This document shows positions 57,851 to 64,000 of a stretch of DNA of 64,000 bases, piece after piece (position 1 is the first letter of the stretch; each line of letters starts with the position of its first letter). Source of the DNA: Rhodococcus sp. 105337 (GTDB lineage Bacteria; Actinomycetota; Actinomycetes; Mycobacteriales; Mycobacteriaceae); the NCBI RefSeq assembly GCF_012844225.1, contig NZ_JABAGQ010000001.1, positions 62,001-126,000 on the forward strand, given 5' to 3'. The notes beneath the pieces are model-generated. The model saw nothing but the letters and a program-made list of their open reading frames with translations, was not told where the DNA came from and searched no databases. Both the position numbers and the translations under genes were made by a program.

Positions 57851-57882
57851 CGTTCCGGGCGGCAGAACTGCCGCCCGGAACG
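57851..57882. terminator. Convergent hairpin after menA
   Basis: CGTTCCGGGCGGCAG (57851-57865) pairs with its full complement at 57868-57882, 15 bases with a minimal loop. It lies between menA and the convergent holin-like gene. No clear U-tract on either side. Confidence 0.7.
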
Positions 57883-57889
57883 GGCACCG

Positions 57890-58282
57890 TCAGTCGCGGT
57901 CGGGTACGGCCAGGCCGAGAACGAAGTTGACGAGCGAGATGATGATCGCGCCCCAGAAGGCGGACCAGAATCCGGCGATGGTCAGTCCGTAGTCGGTGAA
58001 TCCGCTGAGCCATGCGGTCAGCCAGAGCATCAGCGCGTTGACGACGAGGGTGAACAGCCCGAGGGTCAGGATGACCAAGGGCAGCGACAGCATCTTCACG
58101 ATCGGCTTGACCAGTGCGTTCACCGCGGTGAAGATCACCGCGAGCACGACCAGCGTGATGATCGTCCCGAGGTCGGTCTGGGACGCGCCTCCGGGTTCCG
58201 TGACACTGATGCCGGACACCAATTGAGCGGCAAGCCACAGGCCGATGGCGTTGATGATCAACCGCAGTACAAGTGAAATCAT
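57890..58282 (-). CDS. Phage-holin-like four-helix membrane protein (PF04020 type)
   Basis: Protein of 130 residues with four hydrophobic segments (LRLIINAIGLWLAAQLV, TIITLVVLAVIFTAVNAL, LPLVILTLGLFTLVVNALML, and a last one), the actinobacterial 'superfamily IV holin' pattern. The name is historical; chromosomal members are not phage genes, and the role is unknown. ATG 58282 (MISLVLRLI) was chosen; the open frame above overlaps the Clp-N gene antisense-like. Confidence 0.82.
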   Translation of the reverse strand: MISLVLRLIINAIGLWLAAQLVSGISVTEPGGASQTDLGTIITLVVLAVIFTAVNALVKPIVKMLSLPLVILTLGLFTLVVNALMLWLTAWLSGFTDYGLTIAGFWSAFWGAIIISLVNFVLGLAVPDRD

Positions 58283-58325
58283 GCAGTCACTGTGGCACAT
58301 CGCCTGCCACGGAGTCGCAGAGGTT

Positions 58326-58913
58326 TCAGGCGGCCTCGTCGAGGTGCTCGACGAGGCGTCGTCGCAGTTCGTCGCGGTGTACGTGCGCCTCGACCAGCGC
58401 GGTGGCCGACGGGTCGCCGCACCGGAGCACACCGAGCAGGAGGTGTTCGGCACGAATGACCCGTTCGTGCCGGGCGATCGCCTCTCGGAGAGACAGTTCG
58501 AGCACCTTCTTGGCCCCCCTGTCGAATGGGATGTGGCCGAACCGCCCCCACAGATTCCCGCGTCCTGCATCGCCCGTTCCAGAAGGATCGCGGTCGAGAA
58601 CACCTTCGCCGAACGTCTCCTCGAGCCGCGATTTCACCGCGTCCAGGTCGATGCCGATCGCGTCGAGTGCGGCAGCGTCGTCGGCACCGAGCGCATCGCC
58701 GGGTGCCTGTGCGGCGCAGTCGTCGCGGAGACCGTCGACCGTGAGATCCGCGTCGGCGAGCAGGTCGCGCAGAGGCTCGTCCGCGCTGACGAGGACTCCG
58801 AGCAGCAGGTGCGACGGGTGAATCCGTTGAGCCTCGAGTCGTTTCGCCTCGGATTGCGCGGCGACCACCGCGGACCGGGCACTGTCTGCGAACTTTTCGA
58901 ACACGACGATCAC
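58326..58913 (-). CDS. Protein made only of Clp N-terminal domains (ClpC2-like)
   Basis: Protein of 195 residues with two Clp_N-type repeats: each half carries HLLLGVL (35-41 and 157-163), within RIHPSHLLLGVL and RVIRAEHLLLGVL, joined by a Gly/Asp-rich linker. There is no AAA ATPase module. Clp_N domains bind adaptors and substrates for ClpC unfoldases; mycobacterial ClpC2, also ATPase-free, is reported to protect against ClpC1-targeting peptides. The GTG overlaps the HTH gene by four bases. A decoy or adaptor role is inferred. Confidence 0.8.
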   Translation of the reverse strand: MIVVFEKFADSARSAVVAAQSEAKRLEAQRIHPSHLLLGVLVSADEPLRDLLADADLTVDGLRDDCAAQAPGDALGADDAAALDAIGIDLDAVKSRLEETFGEGVLDRDPSGTGDAGRGNLWGRFGHIPFDRGAKKVLELSLREAIARHERVIRAEHLLLGVLRCGDPSATALVEAHVHRDELRRRLVEHLDEAA

Positions 58914-59125
58914 CTGCGCTTCCGGTTGTGCTTCTGGTGGACGGCCTGTCTGCTCACTTCGAGTTCGTCGGCGATGGCCTGCCAGGACCAGCCCTGATTC
59001 CTCGCGTTCTCCACCTGGACCGTCTCGAGTCGCTCGAGCAGTCGCCGGAGCGCGCGGACCGCGCGAAGGCCCACTGCCGGGTCGGGGCTCGCGGCAGATG
59101 CCGCCAGGTCGGTGGTGTCGGTCAT
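58910..59125 (-). CDS. Small helix-turn-helix regulator coupled to the Clp-N gene
   Basis: Protein of 71 residues. A basic HTH at about 45-66 (WSWQAIADELEVSRQAVHQK) ends in HNRKRR; the first 40 residues form a helix that could dimerise. The ATG at 59125 leaves no room for a ribosome-binding site after the predicted promoter, so translation is likely leaderless. Two identical palindromes overlie the promoter, suggesting autoregulation. Confidence 0.75.
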   Translation of the reverse strand: MTDTTDLAASAASPDPAVGLRAVRALRRLLERLETVQVENARNQGWSWQAIADELEVSRQAVHQKHNRKRR

Positions 59126-59128
59126 ACT

Positions 59129-59144
59129 GTCAATGTAGGTTGAC
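59129..59144. promoter_or_regulatory. Operator 1, GTCAA-N6-TTGAC
   Basis: Perfect inverted repeat (TGTCAA/TTGACA counting one more base on each side, 59128-59145). It covers the -10 box of the HTH/Clp-N promoter. Same arms and spacing as operator 2, centre to centre 28 bases. Confidence 0.6.
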
Positions 59145-59161
59145 AACTGTGGCGACGTCAA
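59133..59161 (-). promoter_or_regulatory. Predicted promoter of the HTH/Clp-N operon
   Basis: Minus-strand TTGACG (59161-59156) and CTACAT (59138-59133) are 17 bases apart. The -10 box is seven bases from the ATG, so RNA would begin at or next to the start codon. Confidence 0.5.
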
Positions 59162-59172
59162 TAGATGTTGAC
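59157..59172. promoter_or_regulatory. Operator 2, GTCAA-N6-TTGAC
   Basis: Second perfect copy of the palindrome with a different six-base spacer (TAGATG). It covers the -35 box. Conservation of the arms but not the spacer is what a dimeric repressor site would show. Confidence 0.6.
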
Positions 59173-59195
59173 AAACTGAGACCCTCGACAGTGGG

Positions 59196-60308
59196 TCAGT
59201 CGGGTATGCCGGGACTCCACAGTCCGGTGGCTGCGAACTTCTCGAGCACAGCCGTCGACTCCGCCAGGTCGATCGACTCGGCCACGAGCCAGTCGTCGGA
59301 GAAGTACGTGTCGCTGTACCGCTCGCCGCCGTCGCACAGCAGCGTCACCACGCTCCCCCGGCGGCCGTCGGCGAGCATGTCCGCGACCAGCCCGAAGGCA
59401 CCCCACAGATTGGTCCCCGTCGACCCGCCGACGCGCCGGCCGAGCGCCTCGCCCGCATGCCGCATCGCGGCGATCGACGCCGCGTCCGGAACCCGGATCA
59501 TGCGGTCCACGACCTCCGGGACGAACGACGGTTCCACCCGCGGCCGGCCGATCCCCTCGATACGGGACGGCATTCCGGTGGTGTAGTCGGCCGAACCGCT
59601 CTCGTAGCCGCCGAAGAACGCCGAGTTCTCCGGGTCGACCACCGCGAGACGGGTCCGGTGACGGCGATACCGGATGAAGCGACCCAGCGTCGCGCTCGTT
59701 CCTCCGGTGCCGGCGCCGACCACGATCCAGTCCGGCACCGGGTGCTGCTCGAGCCGCATCTGGGAGTAGATGCTCTCGGCGATGTTGTTGTTCCCGCGCC
59801 AGTCGGTCACCCGCTCGGCGTTCGTGAACTGGTCCATGAAGCACCCACCGAGTTCGTCGGCGAGACGTCGTGCCTCGCTGTACATCTCGGACGGCCGGTC
59901 GGTGTAGTGGCAGCGGCCACCGTGCGCCTCGATCAGCGCGACCTTGGCCGGGGACGTCGTGCGCGGCACGACCGCGACGAAAGTGAGACCGAGAAGCTTC
60001 GCGAAATACGCCTCGCTGACCGCGGTGGACCCGGACGACGCCTCGACGATCGGGGTGTCCCGGGTGATCCACCCGTTGCACAGGCCGTACAGGAACAGCG
60101 ACCGTGCGAGACGGTGCTTGAGACTGCCGGTGATGTGCGTCGACTCGTCCTTGAGATACAGCTGCACGCCCCATTCGGGGGGAAGAGGGTAGCGGAGCAG
60201 ATGGGTGTCGGCACTCCGCTGCGCGTCCGCTTCGATCAGCCGGACGGCATTGTCGACCCAGTCACGCGGCTCGCTGCGGTCGACGACCGCGGCACCCACG
60301 TCGGTCAC
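59196..60308 (-). CDS. PLP-dependent cysteine synthase/desulfhydrase family protein (Cds1-like)
   Basis: Fold-type II PLP enzyme of 370 residues. Schiff-base lysine Lys64 in HITGSLKHR, substrate loop [15 protein letters not shown], and PLP-phosphate loop [10 protein letters not shown]. It most resembles actinobacterial Cds1, an L-cysteine desulfhydrase that releases hydrogen sulfide, pyruvate and ammonia; a cysteine synthase role is the alternative. The start overlaps the DUF4229 gene stop by four bases. Confidence 0.75.
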   Translation of the reverse strand: MTDVGAAVVDRSEPRDWVDNAVRLIEADAQRSADTHLLRYPLPPEWGVQLYLKDESTHITGSLKHRLARSLFLYGLCNGWITRDTPIVEASSGSTAVSEAYFAKLLGLTFVAVVPRTTSPAKVALIEAHGGRCHYTDRPSEMYSEARRLADELGGCFMDQFTNAERVTDWRGNNNIAESIYSQMRLEQHPVPDWIVVGAGTGGTSATLGRFIRYRRHRTRLAVVDPENSAFFGGYESGSADYTTGMPSRIEGIGRPRVEPSFVPEVVDRMIRVPDAASIAAMRHAGEALGRRVGGSTGTNLWGAFGLVADMLADGRRGSVVTLLCDGGERYSDTYFSDDWLVAESIDLAESTAVLEKFAATGLWSPGIPD

Positions 60309-60700
60309 CGGCGGCCTTCACCGCGCAGCCGGTTCTCCAGATCTGCGCGATCGGTCCGGCGGCGCTCGTCGACGGCAGCGATGCCCTCGTTGACGCGACG
60401 GCGGAGCGTTTTGAACAGCACCAGCGAGACCGGGAGCGCGATGAGCACTGCGAACAGCGCGGCCACCAGCAGCGGGATCTCCACACCGAAGACACGCGGC
60501 ACGTAGATGATCAGCAGCGCGAGCACGACGACGAGTCCGAGCCGCGCGAGGGAGTACAGCGCCACATCGCGAACGAGGGTGCCCGTGCTGCCGGAAGCAC
60601 GCACGGCGCCCTTCGCGGGCGTTGTGTGTGAAATGCCCTCGGAGCGGCTATCCGAGGAGGAGTCTTGTTCCGGGGAGTCGTTCCGGCGTTCGTCGTTCAC
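60305..60700 (-). CDS. DUF4229-family membrane protein
   Basis: Protein of 131 residues: charged, Ser/Asp-rich N-terminal 40 residues, two adjacent hydrophobic segments (about 47-67 and 73-95), and an Arg/Glu-rich C-terminal helix. Function unknown. Coupled to the Cds1-like gene by a four-base overlap and divergent from bldC. Confidence 0.75.
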   Translation of the reverse strand: MNDERRNDSPEQDSSSDSRSEGISHTTPAKGAVRASGSTGTLVRDVALYSLARLGLVVVLALLIIYVPRVFGVEIPLLVAALFAVLIALPVSLVLFKTLRRRVNEGIAAVDERRRTDRADLENRLRGEGRR

Positions 60701-60754
60701 CCTTCCAGGGTAACTGTCGGCGCGGTACGGGCACGGGACACCGACCCCTGAGGC

Positions 60755-60782
60755 TTGGCCGCTCGTCCGTTTTGTCTATTAC
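60755..60782 (+). promoter_or_regulatory. Tentative bldC promoter
   Basis: TTGGCC (60755-60760) and TATTAC (60777-60782) with a 16-base spacer, about 115 bases upstream of bldC. Moderate match only. Confidence 0.3.
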
Positions 60783-60897
60783 TTCCGCTTTACCAACGGC
60801 TGACCGTTCGAGCAACCAGGGGTTCCGGTGCAACCATGTCACTGGACAACACGATCGAATACCTCGATCAAGGCAATCCAACCGGGAGGATTTCAAG

Positions 60898-61107
60898 ATG
60901 AGTGCACCCACTTTCAACGGCGCCAAAGAATCCCTGCTCACTCCGGGCCAGGTGGCAGCCCTGTTCCATGTGGACCCGAAGACGGTCACCCGGTGGGCTC
61001 ACGCAGGTCGACTGGGGTCACTCCGGACACCAGGCGGCCACCGTCGATTCCGCGAGTCCGAAGTGCTCACGCTCCTTCGGTCCCTGACGACCGAAGCCAC
61101 ACGCTGA
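60898..61107 (+). CDS. bldC: BldC-family MerR-like DNA-binding protein
   Basis: DNA-binding protein of 69 residues consisting of one MerR-type winged HTH (LTPGQVAALFHVDPKTVTRW, then RTPGGHRRFRESEV). In Streptomyces BldC binds direct repeats cooperatively and times development; in Rhodococcus its regulon is unknown. ATG 60898 follows GGGAGGA. Complete length for the family. Confidence 0.9.
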   Translation: MSAPTFNGAKESLLTPGQVAALFHVDPKTVTRWAHAGRLGSLRTPGGHRRFRESEVLTLLRSLTTEATR

Positions 61108-61316
61108 TCACGCGCCGCTGAAACTCCGCAGGGCTTGCTCCGCAGCGGACCCGACCGCTGCCCGCGCCTGCGGTGAACGCACCACCACCCGGACCCGACC
61201 CGTTACCGGTCACACCCGTCCCAACGGGCACAACTCCGGGGCGCATAGACTGTGGGAACGTAGGACGCCGGCACCGGATCCCCCCGACGGTGCCGTCCAC
61301 GGCTAGGAGGTGCGTA

Positions 61317-61526
61317 GTGCTCTACCTGTTGGCCCTCATCGGCGCGGTGACACTGGCCGTTTTGCTGTGGAAGGCATACGGGCCCAATTCCGGAAAGCCG
61401 CCCGCCCGGGTCGTCGGTCCCGACGACGACCCCGAGTTCCTCTGGAAGGTCGACCGCGAAGTACGACGCCGTCCGCCTGACGACACGGCGCGACCCGACC
61501 CGGACAGTGGCGATACCGGGAAGTGA
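61317..61526 (+). CDS. Small single-pass membrane protein
   Basis: Protein of 69 residues: N-terminal hydrophobic segment (VLYLLALIGAVTLAVLLWKA as M plus 19) and a charged, Pro/Asp-rich cytoplasmic or periplasmic tail (DDDPEFLWKVDREVRRRP). GTG 61317 has AGGAGG six bases upstream, a strong start. I do not recognise the family beyond actinobacterial hypothetical proteins. It converges with the ParA-like gene. Confidence 0.7.
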   Translation: MLYLLALIGAVTLAVLLWKAYGPNSGKPPARVVGPDDDPEFLWKVDREVRRRPPDDTARPDPDSGDTGK

Positions 61527-61614
61527 GGTTCCCGGTCGCCGGAACACCGGACGCACCGACGATCCTGCGAGATAGACCCCACGTCACGAACAACGACGTC
61601 ACGAAGACACGCAT

Positions 61615-62631
61615 TCACGGCTTTCGGCTGCGGCCGGAACCCGTGCCCGACTCGGCGAAACCGGCCGCGACGTCCGCGGCCAGGCCCAGCAATGCCCGCC
61701 GCGTGCCTTCCTGCAACCGGCCGAGATCGATCTCCGCGCCCTCTTCCAGATGCGGATCGAACGGCAGGACGTGCACCGCGCGGCAACGCTGCGCGAAATG
61801 TCCCACGAGCCGGTCGAGATCGACCTTTCCCGAGCGCGGCCGTACCGCATTGACCACCGCGAGGGATTGCGAGACGAGATCCCGGTATCCGTGCGCCTCG
61901 AGCCAGTCGAGCGTCGCCGATGCGCTCTGCGCGCCGTCCACCGACCCCGAACTGATGACGATCAGCGTGTCCGCGTTTCCCAGGATCGAGCGCATCGCCG
62001 AATGCATGAGTCCGGTTCCGCAATCCGTGAGAACGATGCTGTAGAAACGCTCGAGCACGGCGAGAGTGCGCTCGTAATCCTCCCCGCTGAACGCTTCCGA
62101 GACCGCCGGGTCGGTGTCCGACGCGAGCACTTCGAGGCGATGCGAGTTCTGCGACATGTACTCCCGGACGTCCGCGTAGGTATCGAGCCGCTGCTCGTCA
62201 CGCAGGAGAGTCCGGACCGTTGCGGTGGTCTCGGCGGCGATCTTCTGGCTGAGGGTTCCCCGGTCCGGGTTCGCGTCGACAGCGACGACCCGGTCACCGC
62301 GAAGCGCCGCGAAGGTCGACCCGAGAGTGACCGTCGTGGTCGTTTTGCCGACCCCGCCCTTGAGACTCAGCAGCGCGATCCGGGAGCACCCGTGCGACGG
62401 CGTGCGCACTCTGTCGACGAGGTCGCGACGGCGTTGCTCCCGTGCGCTGTCACCGATGGTCAGCAGGCCACCGCTCGCGTGGAACACCGCACGACGCCAT
62501 CCCCGGCGCGGCGGCGAGGCCACCGGGCGAACCAGGAGCGACGCGTCGAGGTCTCGCGCGGTCGGCTGTCCGGCCCCCGGTAGCTGCGTTCCGTCCCCCT
62601 GCGTTCCGTCCCCCTGCGTTCCGTCCCCCAT
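61615..62631 (-). CDS. MinD/ParA-like ATPase
   Basis: P-loop ATPase of 338 residues with the deviant Walker A KGGVGKTT at 91-98 (VVAVDANPDRGTL is the A' motif). It resembles the chromosomal ParA-like proteins of mycobacteria that lie beside ccsA (Rv0530 position). Role unknown; membrane or pole placement is possible. The first 16 residues contain three GDGTQ units from a 15-base DNA repeat. It ends a cluster with ccsB and resB, 49 bases downstream of ccsB. Confidence 0.8.
   Translation of the reverse strand: MGDGTQGDGTQGDGTQLPGAGQPTARDLDASLLVRPVASPPRRGWRRAVFHASGGLLTIGDSAREQRRRDLVDRVRTPSHGCSRIALLSLKGGVGKTTTTVTLGSTFAALRGDRVVAVDANPDRGTLSQKIAAETTATVRTLLRDEQRLDTYADVREYMSQNSHRLEVLASDTDPAVSEAFSGEDYERTLAVLERFYSIVLTDCGTGLMHSAMRSILGNADTLIVISSGSVDGAQSASATLDWLEAHGYRDLVSQSLAVVNAVRPRSGKVDLDRLVGHFAQRCRAVHVLPFDPHLEEGAEIDLGRLQEGTRRALLGLAADVAAGFAESGTGSGRSRKP
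62585..62629. repeat. Three perfect 15-base tandem repeats inside the ParA-like gene
   Basis: TGCGTTCCGTCCCCC occurs three times without a mismatch, at 62585, 62600 and 62615, coding GDGTQ three times directly after the start methionine. The unit is a multiple of three, so copy changes keep the frame. Confidence 0.9.
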
Positions 62632-62680
62632 CGCCTACTCCCCCCGCTGTTCGCCTGCGACGGCGCGACGATAGCAGGGG

Positions 62681-63652
62681 TCAGTTCAGTCCGGCGTACG
62701 AGTGCAGGCCCGAGACGACCATGTTGATGATGAACAGGTTGAACAGCATCGCGACGAAGCCCGCGACGTTGATCCAGGCCGCGCGGGTGTTGCGCCAGCC
62801 CGACGTGGCGCGTGCGTGGAGGTACGCGGCGTAGATGACCCAGGTGATGAACGAGACGGTTTCCTTCGGGTCCCAGCCCCAGAACCGGCCCCACGCCGCT
62901 TCGGCCCAGATCGCGCCGAGAATGATGCCGGCGCCGAACAACGGGAAACCGATGATCGTGGTGCGGTACGCGAGCCGGTCGAGGATCTGGGCATCGGGAA
63001 GACGCTGTGCCATCGCAGCGAAGAACCCGCTCGACGCTTCGCCCTTGGGGTAACGGATGCGCAGCAGGAACAGCAGGCTCGCGACACCCGAGACGAGGAA
63101 GATGCCGCTGCCGACACTGATGATCGTGACGTGGATGGGGAGCCAGAACGACCGCAGCGCGGGCACGACGGGCGCGGCGTCTGCGTAGAGCACGGTGGCC
63201 GCGAGGAACATGAGGATGAGCACCGGAACCAGCACGTACACCCACATGATGCGGTAGGACGGCTTGCGGAGCATCACCAGGCCGAAGACGATCGCCGCGG
63301 CGCACGCCATCGCCACGAACTCGTACATGTTGCCGAGTGGGAACCGTTCCGTGGCGAATCCGCGCAACACGATGGACGCGATCTGGAGAGCGGCGACGAC
63401 CACGACCAGCGCGCGCCCCATGTTGCCCAGGCGCTGCGACAGCGTCCGGCCGTTCGTCTCGGTGACCCGGCCCGGTCCGTCGGCCGGAACGCTGCTGCCC
63501 GACGCGACGAGCACCCGCTCGCGCTCGGCGACAGCGTCGGCGCGGTGCGTCGCATATTCGGCGACCAGCAGGATCAGTGCCAGTACCAGCACCGCGAACG
63601 CCGACTCGAAGGCCCAGTCGCTGTACTGCGCGAGGGTGTCGTTGAGTGTCAT
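62681..63652 (-). CDS. ccsB: Cytochrome c biogenesis protein CcsB (CcsA/CcmC-type heme handling)
   Basis: System II cytochrome c maturation protein of 323 residues with about eight membrane spans. Heme-binding tryptophan motif WGRFWGWDPKE (254-264) and candidate heme-ligand histidines His174 (LPIHV) and His279 (YLHAR). It delivers heme to apocytochrome c together with ResB. ATG 63652 overlaps the resB stop by four bases; a longer frame into resB was rejected. Naming of CcsA and CcsB varies among databases. Confidence 0.92.
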   Translation of the reverse strand: MTLNDTLAQYSDWAFESAFAVLVLALILLVAEYATHRADAVAERERVLVASGSSVPADGPGRVTETNGRTLSQRLGNMGRALVVVVAALQIASIVLRGFATERFPLGNMYEFVAMACAAAIVFGLVMLRKPSYRIMWVYVLVPVLILMFLAATVLYADAAPVVPALRSFWLPIHVTIISVGSGIFLVSGVASLLFLLRIRYPKGEASSGFFAAMAQRLPDAQILDRLAYRTTIIGFPLFGAGIILGAIWAEAAWGRFWGWDPKETVSFITWVIYAAYLHARATSGWRNTRAAWINVAGFVAMLFNLFIINMVVSGLHSYAGLN

Positions 63653-64000
63653 GCCTTTTTCTCCTGTGCCGCCGGGGCGGAGGCGATGTCGTCGTGTGAA
63701 GTGCCGACGTGCGTGGGGGACTGTCCGAGAAGTCGCTCGACCAGATGGTCGAACTCGTCGCCCCACCCGGCCTGATCGGTGCGCGCGAGCCCACCGACCT
63801 CTACTACGGTTCGTCGTTTACCGTCTGTCACTGTACCGGCCGGATACACCCGAACCCATACCCTGCGTCGTTTCACGACGAGGGAGACCAGCAGACCCGC
63901 CATCATCGTGATCGCCGCGACCAGCACCCACTGCTGTGCCGGGTCGTGCGAGACCTGCAGGTTCACGAAGTCGACGGCACCGTCGAAACGCACCTGCGTG
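63649..64000 (-). CDS. resB: Cytochrome c biogenesis protein ResB, C-terminal part only
   Basis: About 116 residues visible; the frame is open to base 64000, so the N-terminal three quarters lie outside. A final membrane segment (WVLVAAITMMAGLLVSLVV) precedes a cytoplasmic tail (KRRRVWVRVYPAGTV and a Ser/Ala-rich end), as in ResB/Ccs1. Overlap with ccsB and the order resB-ccsB support the assignment. A GTG at 63993 is internal, not the start. Confidence 0.82.
   Translation of the reverse strand, partial: TQVRFDGAVDFVNLQVSHDPAQQWVLVAAITMMAGLLVSLVVKRRRVWVRVYPAGTVTDGKRRTVVEVGGLARTDQAGWGDEFDHLVERLLGQSPTHVGTSHDDIASAPAAQEKKA

Noticed and set aside
57890-58282. Prophage remnant suggested by the holin-like name
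   Set aside because: The protein is a common chromosomal actinobacterial family; no lysin, integrase or other phage gene is near.

Overview
The window is high-GC actinobacterial DNA from a mycolic-acid-containing genus, most likely Rhodococcus (Nocardia or Gordonia are less likely). The reasons are GTG-rich starts, chains of 4-base ATGA/GTGA overlaps, the hadA-hadB mycolate dehydratase pair, a full mce operon, menaquinone genes with menJ and grcC, and gene order close to what I recall of Mycobacterium tuberculosis Rv0528-Rv0566 and Rv0634-Rv0668. I see no insertion sequence, prophage, integrase or CRISPR array.

Layout. 1-4668 (-): a terpene or branched acyl-CoA catabolic operon (carboxyltransferase, acyl-CoA dehydrogenase, AtuA-like protein, TIGR03084 protein), cut by the left edge. 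4788-13938: mixed single genes (EamA exporter, LysR/YeiH pair, two DUF202 proteins, Rieske lipoprotein, DHA2 drug exporter, FprB-type ferredoxin reductase, acyl thioesterase, SixA-like phosphatase). 14033-21624 (-): rpoC and rpoB. 21977-33805 (-): an eleven-gene mce lipid importer operon headed by its ATPase mceG and ending at rpoB. 34136-39948 (-): rplL, rplJ with its leader, rplA, rplK, nusG, secE, tRNA-Trp, hadB, hadA, rpmG, tRNA-Met and tRNA-Thr, followed by tRNA-Tyr at 40199. 40428-43054: yajQ, htpX and a polyprenyl diphosphate synthase. 43167-57845: nearly all of menaquinone synthesis (menJ, menG, menD, menC, a hotdog thioesterase, menB, menE, menA) interspersed with pitA, small conserved proteins and a short accessory insert. 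57890-61526: holin-like membrane protein, an HTH/Clp-N pair with its own operators, a Cds1-like PLP enzyme, DUF4229 and BldC. 61615-64000 (-): a ParA-like ATPase, then ccsB and resB for cytochrome c maturation.

Functionally the window joins the transcription/translation core (RNA polymerase, ribosomal stalk, NusG, SecE) to envelope lipid work (mycolate dehydratase, Mce importer) and respiratory electron transfer (menaquinone, cytochrome c). Most genes belong to known families. The best leads for something undescribed are the Clp-N/HTH module with paired TGTCAA-N6-TTGACA operators over an apparently leaderless promoter (58326-59172), the hotdog thioesterase fused translationally to menC (50547-51209) as a candidate DHNA-CoA thioesterase, and the mce operon placed between mceG and rpoB.
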